DNA from: JAYZDP01 sp036337765 | GTDB taxonomy: Bacteria; Acidobacteriota; Thermoanaerobaculia; Multivoradales; Multivoraceae | NCBI GenBank assembly: GCA_036337765.1 | Contig: JAYZDP010000123.1 | Span: 1-7,342, forward strand | Length of the DNA: 7,342 bases | Direction: 5' to 3' | In this document: positions 1-4,903 of the stretch, piece by piece | Layout of the letters: each line of letters opens with the position of its first letter | Numbering within the stretch: position 1 is the first letter of the stretch | Notes under the pieces: generated by a model | Told to the model about the DNA's origin: nothing | The model's input: the letters and a program-made list of their open reading frames with translations, nothing else | Databases searched by the model: none | Made by a program: the position numbers and the translations under genes

Positions 1-545
1 TCGGCGAGCCACTCCGAGCGCGCAACCAAGCAGCGAGCGCCCAGCGGCGGTCCCGAAGCGGGAATCGGGGCCTTGGGCGGTGCCCTACCCGAACCCTCGT
101 GGCTCCCGATCTGTGACGGCACCTCGCCCAGTACGTCGGACGGAGCTCACCCGGCGCGCGCCAGCTGCGCGAACGTCGTCACCGCGCGTCTCCCGCTCGC
201 CTCGCCAACCGACCCACGCCGCCCCGCCGACACGCCGGCATGAACGGACCCGGACCTCTCCGCAGCGGACCCGGCGCCTCCCGGTAGTTTCTCGGGCTCC
301 CGCGCGACGCACTCATCCTCCTCGAACGTCGAGCCCACCGCCGCGGCGCGCCCCGGAGCGCGCCGTGAGCCCAGCTCCAGCTTCACGTCCCAGGGCCTCG
401 TCTCCGCACTCTCCTGCGCGCGCATCTTCCCGAAGCTCGGGGCGTTCGGGCTCCTCGCGCTCTACCGGGTCCGGGCCCGCACATCCGCGCTAGGCGGTGA
501 TCGAGGGCCCGGTGGGGGCCGGGAATCACGTACAATCCTCGTCCT
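1..545. other. Region without a defensible gene; atypical GC-rich sequence
   Basis: No protein family is recognisable here on either strand. On the plus strand one frame is open from the left edge to the TAG at 491-493, but it reads as an Arg/Pro/Ser/Thr-only string, which is typical of a wrong frame in GC-rich DNA. The frame starting at base 1 has strongly GC-rich third positions (about 85 percent by hand count), as the real genes here do. It is cut by TGA at 241-243 and has no usable start before its next stop at 547-549. The antisense frame 147-425 shares the same wobble positions. It has an ATG and a more ordinary composition, including an acidic stretch, but no ribosome binding site at a suitable distance. 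The region could be the tail or decayed remains of an upstream gene, an unrecognised small gene, or non-coding sequence. The last part (506-545) contains the promoter of the next operon. Confidence 0.5.
531..536 (+). promoter_or_regulatory. -10 box of the 546-2393 operon
   Basis: TACAAT matches the sigma70 -10 consensus at five of six bases. It lies 9 bases before the GTG at 546, so transcription should start within about 0-3 bases of the start codon. No good TTGACA-like -35 box is seen 16-18 bases upstream, where the sequence is instead a short GC-rich inverted repeat (506-520). No Shine-Dalgarno sequence precedes the GTG. Together these favour a leaderless or nearly leaderless transcript. 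Confidence 0.55.
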
Positions 546-797
546 GTGAGTGGCCTGTTTCGCTTCCTTTTCATCCTCTACTGCATCGAAGTGGGCCTCT
601 TCCTGGTGCTCGTGCCATGGACCGTAACCTGGGAGCAGCTCATGACGCCGTACATCGGCTGCATCGACGGTGTCCTCGTGCAACCGATCGTGCGAGGTGC
701 GGTGAGCGGCTTCGGACTCGTCCATGTCGTTTGGGGCGCCCACGACTCGTTCATCTGGCTTCGAGGACGACGCTCAGGTGACTCACTCGGCACCTAG
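546..797 (+). CDS. Small conserved-type integral membrane protein (83 aa)
   Basis: This predicted protein starts at GTG 546 and is mostly hydrophobic. A first membrane segment spans about residues 4-24, with a Tyr-Cys-Ile-Glu-Val motif inside it. A Pro-Trp...Trp-Glu stretch follows (residues 24-30). A second hydrophobic stretch spans about residues 48-66 and carries the sequence VRGAVSGFGLVH. The tail is short and basic (RGRR, 73-76). From memory, similar short proteins with a PW...W motif and an 'RGAVSG' second helix occur in other GC-rich Gram-negative bacteria, but I know of no assigned function. It is the first gene of a tightly packed operon: its last 20 bases overlap the start of the TenI-like gene, so translation is probably coupled. 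No Shine-Dalgarno sequence is present, and a -10 box lies just ahead of the GTG. That it is a real gene is fairly sure; its role is unknown. Confidence 0.78.
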   Translation: MSGLFRFLFILYCIEVGLFLVLVPWTVTWEQLMTPYIGCIDGVLVQPIVRGAVSGFGLVHVVWGAHDSFIWLRGRRSGDSLGT

Positions 798-1419
798 AGC
801 CGCGGTACCCCGGACCTTCGCGATCTCGCCACCCGAGCTGGGGGCGAAAGTGCTGCTGCGCTGGACCGAAGAGGTCGTGGCGGGAGGCGTCGAGGCCATT
901 CAGCTGCGCGCGAAGCATCTCTCGGGAGCCGAGCTGTCGGCACTCGCGGCTGCCATGCGGCGGCGCATTCCGAGTCCGCTGCTGCTGTCGATAAGCGGGC
1001 GGCTCGACGTGGCACTGGCCGCCGGAGCCGACGGCGTCCACCTGCCCGAAGACTCGCTACCCTGCTCTACGGTGCGAGAGCTCGCGCCCGGTCTTCTGAT
1101 CGGCAAGTCGACGCATTCTCTATCCGCCGTTGCCGCCGCCCGCACCGCCGGAGCCGACTACGTCTTCTTCAGCCCAGTGTTCCCACCGACGAGCAAGCCC
1201 TCGTCACTTGCTCCGACGGGACTTCGCGGTCTCGCCGATGCGTGCGGGAAGGGGCTGGTCGTAGTCGCTCTCGGCGGGATGACGGCCGACCGATTGTCTG
1301 CTGTCCAGGCAGCGGGAGCCCACGGGGTGGCCGGGATCGGCTCGTTTCGCGGGGACAGGCTCGCCCAGACGGTACGCGAGGCACATCGCGTGTTTGGCAG
1401 GTCAGCGGCCAACAGGTGA
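778..1419 (+). CDS. ThiE/TenI-superfamily protein, closer to TenI (thiazole tautomerase-like)
   Basis: The protein has 213 residues and the single TIM-barrel fold signature of the thiamine phosphate synthase/TenI superfamily. Visible motifs are QLRAK (42-46), GADGVHL (83-89), IGKSTHS (108-114), ADYVFFSPVFPPTSK (126-140), ALGGM (164-168) and a phosphate-binding-like end, GAHGVAGIGS (180-189). ThiE joins the pyrimidine and thiazole phosphates of thiamine. TenI instead isomerises the thiazole carboxylate phosphate. In known ThiE the metal-binding residues are the Asp of an Asn-Asp pair and the last Asp of a GQED/GQDD motif. Here the aligned positions are Ser73-Gly74 and Ser93, which resembles TenI; the His in STHS (113) is retained. 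GTG 778 is chosen because it is preceded by GAGG (763-766), overlaps the upstream gene by 20 bases and gives a normal family length. An ATG at 724 would add 18 unlikely residues. No other thiamine gene is in the window. Confidence 0.85.
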   Translation: MTHSAPRAAVPRTFAISPPELGAKVLLRWTEEVVAGGVEAIQLRAKHLSGAELSALAAAMRRRIPSPLLLSISGRLDVALAAGADGVHLPEDSLPCSTVRELAPGLLIGKSTHSLSAVAAARTAGADYVFFSPVFPPTSKPSSLAPTGLRGLADACGKGLVVVALGGMTADRLSAVQAAGAHGVAGIGSFRGDRLAQTVREAHRVFGRSAANR

Positions 1420-2393
1420 TGTCGCACCAGGAAACCATTCGCTGGCAGGTCGACGCCGGTGAAGACAGGCGCCTCGACGTGGAGGTGGCGGCTCATCTAG
1501 GAGAGTCTCGCAACCGTGTGCAGAGGTGGATCCGCGACGGGCACCTTCTGCTCGAGGAGCGGGTGGCTCTCAAGCCGGCGGAGTCGGTCAGCGAAGGCCA
1601 CTGGATTGAATGCTCCCCTCCTCGCCCGGAGGTATGCTTGGACGCGATCACGCCGGAGCCCGGCGAGGTCCCGCTTCTCTGGCAGGACCCGGCCCTGGCA
1701 ATCGTCGACAAACCGGCCGGCCTCGCAATGCACCCGGGTGCCGGCCGCGACTCCGGGACGCTTGCGCATCGCTTGGTGGCGAAGTTCCCCGAGATCGCCA
1801 TGGTTGGCCACCCCAGGCGACCTGGAATCGTGCACCGGCTCGACATCGGTACCAGCGGAGCCGTGGCAGTCGCGCGTACTGAGGCGGCCTATCAGGGACT
1901 GTCCTCGGCATTCGCGCAGCGGGAAGTGCGAAAGACCTATCTCGCGATTGTCTATGGTGAGCCTACTGCCGGGAGCGGCGAGATCCGCACCCGCATCGCC
2001 CGCGACCCTCGTGATCGCAAGCGGATGGCGGTCAGCGAGCGGGCTGGTCGGGAGGCAGTGACGATCTACAGGACACTGGCCAGCGTCAACGGACTGAGCC
2101 TTCTGGAGCTCGACCTCGAGACCGGTCGCACGCATCAGATTCGCGTCCATCTCAAGTGGCTGGGCCATCCTCTGATCGGGGATCCAACCTACGGGGAGGC
2201 GCGCTGGAAGGGACTCGCCGGTGGCGCACAACGAGCCACTCGGGCATTCTCTCGTCCGGCGCTACACGCCTGGCGGCTGGCACTCGCCCATCCGATCCTC
2301 AACAGCCGCATCGAGGTCGCCGCACCCTTCTCCTCAGACCTTGCTCAGCTTTGGAAGATGGCATCGGGCGATGCTCCGCCACTTCCGGAGTAG
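1419..2393 (+). CDS. RluA/RluD-family 23S rRNA pseudouridine synthase
   Basis: This enzyme converts uridines in structured RNA, usually the large ribosomal RNA, to pseudouridine in the cytoplasm. The product is 324 residues, close to the 326 of E. coli RluD. An N-terminal S4 RNA-binding domain spans about residues 15-62. The catalytic domain follows, with DKPAGLAMHPG (97-107), the active-site motif HRLDIGTSG with catalytic Asp142, RKTYLAIVYG (171-180), and the closing motifs LETGRTHQIRVH (233-244) and HPLIGDPTYG (250-259). The usual Lys after HRLD is Ile here. ATG 1419 shares one base with the TGA of the preceding gene (TGATG), so translation is coupled. Longer in-frame starts upstream would lie inside the TenI-like gene and are rejected. 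The S4 domain and length favour the RluD/RluC type, but the exact uridine target cannot be read from sequence. Confidence 0.93.
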   Translation: MSHQETIRWQVDAGEDRRLDVEVAAHLGESRNRVQRWIRDGHLLLEERVALKPAESVSEGHWIECSPPRPEVCLDAITPEPGEVPLLWQDPALAIVDKPAGLAMHPGAGRDSGTLAHRLVAKFPEIAMVGHPRRPGIVHRLDIGTSGAVAVARTEAAYQGLSSAFAQREVRKTYLAIVYGEPTAGSGEIRTRIARDPRDRKRMAVSERAGREAVTIYRTLASVNGLSLLELDLETGRTHQIRVHLKWLGHPLIGDPTYGEARWKGLAGGAQRATRAFSRPALHAWRLALAHPILNSRIEVAAPFSSDLAQLWKMASGDAPPLPE

Positions 2394-2420
2394 GCGAGGA
2401 ACTTCTTTTCTTCAGAGAGT

Positions 2421-2495
2421 TGGAGCGGGCAACGGGGTTCGAACCCGCGACATCGAGCTTGGGAAGCTCGCACTCTACCACTGAGTTATGCCCGC
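2421..2495 (-). tRNA. tRNA-Gly (anticodon CCC), CCA encoded
   Basis: Read on the minus strand, the cloverleaf is complete. The 7-bp acceptor stem is GCGGGCA/TGCCCGC. The D arm has an ACTC/GAGT stem and the loop AGTGGTA. The anticodon stem is CGAGC/GCTCG with the loop TTCCCAA, giving anticodon CCC, which reads GGG. The T arm is GCGGG-TTCGAAC-CCCGT with one G-T wobble, and the discriminator is T. The 3' CCA is encoded in the DNA (complement of 2421-2423). The gene converges on the pseudouridine synthase gene, whose stop lies 27 bases beyond the tRNA 3' end. No integrase or repeat suggests use as an attachment site. Confidence 0.97.
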
Positions 2496-2522
2496 ACTCT
2501 GTGCAGCGCTCAACGCGCCTCG

Positions 2523-2538
2523 GCGGCCCGTGGGCCGC
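2523..2538. repeat. Short inverted repeat in the tRNA leader
   Basis: GCGGCCC and GGGCCGC flank two bases, making a nearly perfect palindrome at the predicted transcription start of the tRNA. It could be a protein-binding site or a leader hairpin, or simply chance in GC-rich DNA. Confidence 0.3.
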
Positions 2539-2543
2539 TCCGC

Positions 2544-2572
2544 AATCTAGATCAGGGACCGCGACAGGTCAA
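2544..2572 (-). promoter_or_regulatory. Sigma70-type promoter of tRNA-Gly
   Basis: On the minus strand a TTGACC -35 box (complement of 2567-2572) and a TAGATT -10 box (complement of 2544-2549) are separated by exactly 17 bases. Transcription should begin near 2537, leaving a leader of about 40 bases before the tRNA. The stretch after the -10 box is very GC-rich, as is common for stable-RNA promoters under stringent control; such control here is inferred only. Confidence 0.7.
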
Positions 2573-2617
2573 GAAGAGGCGGGGCTCGGTCATCCCCTAA
2601 ATACCTCCTGGACGGGC

Positions 2618-2645
2618 TTGCGCTCCGACAGGCTCTGGGTATACT
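2618..2645 (+). promoter_or_regulatory. Promoter of the 89-residue orphan gene
   Basis: TATACT (2640-2645) matches the -10 consensus at five of six bases. A weaker TTGCGC (2618-2623) lies 16 bases upstream as a possible -35 box. The predicted start of transcription, 7 bases after the -10 box, falls on the G of the GTG at 2652, which would make the mRNA leaderless. This promoter is divergent from that of the tRNA, with about 45 bases between the two -35 boxes. Confidence 0.6.
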
Positions 2646-2651
2646 CGGACC

Positions 2652-2921
2652 GTGACTGGCAGCACTATAACGGAAGCTCCGCTGTACTTCTTTCCAGACC
2701 AGAACGTCACCGAATCAGAGTTGAAAGCGATCCTTGAGGGGTCCGATGAAAGCCGCAGAGCCTGGGTCATTTCCCACCTCCTGCGCTACGCCCAGTGGGA
2801 CGACATCTGGCTCTACGTCAGCCGTGACGAAGTCAGGGAGATCTTTGCCGAGCTCGATCTACCCGAAAACCTCGTCGCCGCCTGGGGTCGCATGCTCAAG
2901 ATCGCGGCCCCGGTGGGCTGA
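2652..2921 (+). CDS. Small hypothetical protein (89 aa), probably leaderless
   Basis: The product is a soluble, acidic, Trp- and Leu-rich protein without signal peptide or membrane segment. After a variable N-terminus (1-17) it reads as helical. Residues 20-31 contain ESELKAILEGSD, residues 35-57 contain RRAWVISHLLRYAQWDDIW with following residues, and residues 58-83 contain a SRDEVREIF helix and a LPENL turn. The pattern of a short helix pair, with Arg-Ala-Trp then Tyr-x-x-Trp-Asp-Asp-Ile-Trp, loosely recalls small proteins found beside AbiEii-type nucleotidyltransferases, but that is a memory-level resemblance and no such partner lies here. The GTG start has no Shine-Dalgarno sequence and sits 6 bases after a TATACT box. 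The gene is monocistronic, and its stop is 18 bases from the stop of the convergent AIM24-type gene. That it is a real gene is likely; its function is unknown. Confidence 0.75.
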   Translation: MTGSTITEAPLYFFPDQNVTESELKAILEGSDESRRAWVISHLLRYAQWDDIWLYVSRDEVREIFAELDLPENLVAAWGRMLKIAAPVG

Positions 2922-2929
2922 GCTGCCCA
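2914..2929. other. Weak hairpin at convergent gene ends
   Basis: TGGGC and GCCCA can pair around a six-base loop that holds the TGA of the 89-residue gene. It lies in the 18-base space where two convergent genes end. There is no T-run on either side, so it is at best a poor bidirectional terminator. Confidence 0.25.
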
Positions 2930-2939
2930 AGCGGCGCTC

Positions 2940-3947
2940 CTAATCGCCTCCCATTACGAGGTCACCTAGACCGCCGAGGATGGAACCCCCGCCGACGTCC
3001 TTGCCGCCGCCCTTCGGCGCCGCGGCCCAGACGCGGCTCGCAAGCCGACGGAACGGAAGCGACTGCATCCACACCTTGCCGGGCCCAGTGAGGGAAGCAT
3101 AAAAGAGGCCTTCGCCGCCGAAGAGTGCGGTCTTGATGCCGCCGACGAATTGAATGTCGTAGTCGACCGTGTGCTCGAAGGCCACTAAGCAGCCGGTGTC
3201 AAGGCGTAGGCGCTCACCCGTGCCTAGCTCACGCTCGACGACTGCCCCGCCCGCGTGCACGAAGGCTAGGCCTTCGCCCTCGAGCTTCTGGAGAACGAAG
3301 CCCTCGCCGCCGAAGAGACCGGCACCGATCTTCTTGTTGAACGCGATTCCGACCGATACCCCCTTTGCCGCGCAGAGGAAGGCGTCTTTCTGACAGAGGA
3401 CCTGGCCTGCATGCTGGGGCAGGTCGAACGGGATTATGGTGCCGGGATAGGGAGACGCGAAGGCCACTTTCTGCTGGCCGCCGCCACTGTTGCCAAATAC
3501 GGTCAAAAACAACGACTCCCCGGTTAGCACCCGTTTGCCCGCTGACATCAGTGAGCCGAGAAAGCCGCCGTCCTGTTGATTACCGTCACCGAAGATCGTC
3601 TCGACCTCGATCGACGGGTCCATGTACATGAAGCTTCCGGCCTCAGCGATGCAGGCCTCTCGGGGGTCAAGCGTGATCTCGACGAACTGCATCTCCTCGC
3701 CGAAGATCTCGTAGTCGATCTCGTGGGCGAGCCCTCCCGCGCTCGGGGTCGGCACCCCCGCAGCTGCGTCGCCGCCCAGGGCGCCGCCGAAGCTGGCGTA
3801 CGAAGCAATGGGCTGCCAGTCGCTCATGCCCCGGCGAAAAACGTGAGCGCGCGCGTCGAGCTCACCCGCGCGGATCTTCTCGAGCACGTCGTGCTCACTG
3901 AAGGGTCCCTGCTGTTGTCCATCGACCGCGACGTGCCATTCGCTCAT
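2940..3947 (-). CDS. GYF_2 domain-AIM24/TIGR00266 family fusion protein
   Basis: The predicted protein has 335 residues and no signal peptide. Residues 4-52 form a GYF_2 (DUF4339-like) module, seen as WHVAVDGQQQGPFSE and, later, the typical MSDWQP. A short Gly/Ala/Pro linker (53-74) leads to an AIM24-like TIGR00266 domain, about 77-310. That domain carries AEAGSFMYMD (101-110), LTGESLFLTVF (141-151), GGEGFVLQKLEGEGLAFVHAGG (213-234), RLDTGCLVAFE (248-258), GGIKTALFGGEGLF (269-282) and WMQSLPF (293-299). A Gly-rich tail ends the protein. The AIM24 family is named after a yeast mitochondrial inner-membrane protein; the bacterial members have no firm function, and GYF_2 modules are thought to bind other proteins. 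ATG 3947 is chosen because AAGGAG (complement of 3953-3958) lies 5 bases upstream and the GYF_2 domain begins at once. It is the last gene of the minus-strand operon, 37 bases after the cyclotransferase gene. Confidence 0.9.
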   Translation of the reverse strand: MSEWHVAVDGQQQGPFSEHDVLEKIRAGELDARAHVFRRGMSDWQPIASYASFGGALGGDAAAGVPTPSAGGLAHEIDYEIFGEEMQFVEITLDPREACIAEAGSFMYMDPSIEVETIFGDGNQQDGGFLGSLMSAGKRVLTGESLFLTVFGNSGGGQQKVAFASPYPGTIIPFDLPQHAGQVLCQKDAFLCAAKGVSVGIAFNKKIGAGLFGGEGFVLQKLEGEGLAFVHAGGAVVERELGTGERLRLDTGCLVAFEHTVDYDIQFVGGIKTALFGGEGLFYASLTGPGKVWMQSLPFRRLASRVWAAAPKGGGKDVGGGSILGGLGDLVMGGD

Positions 3948-3965
3948 GTGCGCTCCTTCAGTCCA

Positions 3966-3980
3966 CCCCGAGAAACGGGG
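3966..3980 (-). other. Small intercistronic hairpin before the AIM24-type gene
   Basis: CCCCG and CGGGG flank a five-base A/T-rich loop, just upstream of the ribosome binding site (3953-3958) and 4 bases past the stop of the cyclotransferase gene. With no T-run it is not an intrinsic terminator. It could stabilise or insulate the downstream message. Confidence 0.35.
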
Positions 3981-3984
3981 CAGG

Positions 3985-4818
3985 TTACTCGAAAACGACC
4001 TCGAAGACCTTTGGCCAGTACTTGCCAGTGAGATAGAAGGTCTCTCGATCGGGGCGATAGGCGATGCCATTCAACACCTCGGCGCCGCGCAGGCGCTCCA
4101 GGCGCGACAGCAGCCCGGATGCGTCGATCCAGGCCGTGACGATACCGGTCTGCGGGTCGATCCGTGCGATCCGCTCCGAGCCAAGGATGTTCGCGAATAC
4201 CCAACCCTCGGCACACTCCAGTTCGTTGAGTGCGCCCAAGGCCTGACCTCGCGGGGTGGTGACCCGCAGCTCCCCGGTGGTGGCGAAGGTGGCCGGGTCT
4301 CGCAACGTAAGTGTATGACTGCCATCGCTCATGAACAGGCGTCGCCCGTCGTGGCACAGACCCCAACCCTCTCCTCTATAGGAGATGCGTTGCAGGGGCC
4401 GCAAAGTCTCGCGATCCCATATCAGGGCGAGCTCTTCTTTCCAGGTGAGCTGGATAAGTCGATCCCCGACCCGCGCGAGGCCTTCGCCGAACAGGTGCCC
4501 CTCGAGCTCCCGCTCCAAAGACGGTCGGCGCTCACCAGGTGCCCAACGGCGAAGGTTGGACTCGCCGTAGCGGCCGACGCTTTCCAGCAAGGCTTCGCCG
4601 TCCCACAGCAGTCCCTGGGTGTAGGCGCCGCGGTCGTGAGGGTGAGAGTTCACGACCCTCGCGCGCAGCTCTAGGGGCCGGCCGGCGGTCGTGACCGCGC
4701 GCTGCTCGGGCTCCGTAACCGGTGCGGCTTCGGCAACCGTGGACCCTCCGATCGGCTCCCCGGAGCATGCGACCAAGAGCGCCGCCATCGGAGCCAGGAC
4801 TCCCAGACGCGACTTCAC
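3985..4818 (-). CDS. Glutaminyl-peptide cyclotransferase (Glu_cyclase_2 type), lipoprotein
   Basis: This is a beta-propeller glutaminyl cyclase of the plant/bacterial type. It turns N-terminal glutamine of proteins into pyroglutamate in the cell envelope. Family motifs run in order: the YTQGLLWDG-LLES-GRYGESNLRRW block (66-92), FGEGL and LIQLTW (110-126), GEGWGLCHDGRRLFMSDGS (149-167), LNELE...VFANI (198-211), WIDASGLL (230-237) and LNGIAY...FYLTGKYWPKVFEV (249-274). The N-terminus is a lipoprotein signal: basic MKSR, a hydrophobic core, then lipobox LVAC with lipidated Cys18 and Ser19, which favours the outer membrane. GTG 4818 is chosen because it gives this clean signal. A TTG at 4848 would add ten residues with three Cys, and neither start has a good ribosome binding site. 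The gene follows the kinase gene by 85 bases. Family assignment is secure; the exact start is not. Confidence 0.92.
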   Translation of the reverse strand: MKSRLGVLAPMAALLVACSGEPIGGSTVAEAAPVTEPEQRAVTTAGRPLELRARVVNSHPHDRGAYTQGLLWDGEALLESVGRYGESNLRRWAPGERRPSLERELEGHLFGEGLARVGDRLIQLTWKEELALIWDRETLRPLQRISYRGEGWGLCHDGRRLFMSDGSHTLTLRDPATFATTGELRVTTPRGQALGALNELECAEGWVFANILGSERIARIDPQTGIVTAWIDASGLLSRLERLRGAEVLNGIAYRPDRETFYLTGKYWPKVFEVVFE

Positions 4819-4865
4819 GAGGCAGCAACAACGAGCAGTCCTAGCCAAGGCGAGTCGGACACTAC

Positions 4866-4901
4866 CACCGCCCGAGTCGCGGCGGTGCCATCACCTGGCA
4901 C
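4866..4901 (-). promoter_or_regulatory. Two overlapping, mutually exclusive hairpins between kinase and cyclotransferase genes
   Basis: On the minus-strand RNA, GTGCCA/TGGCAC (loop GGTGA, 4885-4901) is followed by CACCGCC/GGCGGTG (loop of eight bases, 4866-4887). The two hairpins share the three bases CAC (4885-4887), so they cannot both form fully. The first begins just after the kinase stop codon. No T-run follows the second, so it is not a standard terminator. The layout could act as an RNA switch or processing site, or be chance in GC-rich sequence. Confidence 0.35.
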
Positions 4902-4903
4902 GG

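Noticed and set aside
80..493. Plus-strand open frame of 137 codons
   Set aside because: Almost only Arg, Pro, Ser, Thr and Ala, with G/C concentrated in the second codon position; this is the signature of a wrong frame in GC-rich DNA.
724..777. Longer start for the TenI-like gene
   Set aside because: The extra 18 residues lie inside the upstream gene and do not look like family sequence; GTG 778 has GAGG upstream.
1242..1418. Longer start for the pseudouridine synthase
   Set aside because: It would overlap the TenI-like gene by more than 170 bases and add a basic, low-complexity extension; ATG 1419 gives the normal family length and start of the S4 domain.
2421..2495. tRNA-Gly as an integration site for a mobile element
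   Set aside because: No integrase, no second copy of the tRNA 3' end and no change in sequence style on either side.
2156..2737. Plus-strand frames containing ATGFEPATSSLGS and NGVRTRDIELGK
   Set aside because: These are well-known false proteins made by translating the antisense strand of tRNA genes; here they cross tRNA-Gly at 2421-2495.
3948..4070. Longer start for the AIM24-type gene
   Set aside because: The extension overlaps the cyclase gene and lacks family features, whereas ATG 3947 follows AAGGAG at 5 bases.
3946..4674. Long plus-strand frame opposite the cyclase gene
   Set aside because: Antisense shadow of a gene whose family motifs are clear on the minus strand.
4819..4848. TTG 4848 as start of the cyclase
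   Set aside because: It would put three Cys and ten residues ahead of a signal peptide that is already complete from GTG 4818; neither start has a ribosome binding site, so this remains possible but less likely.
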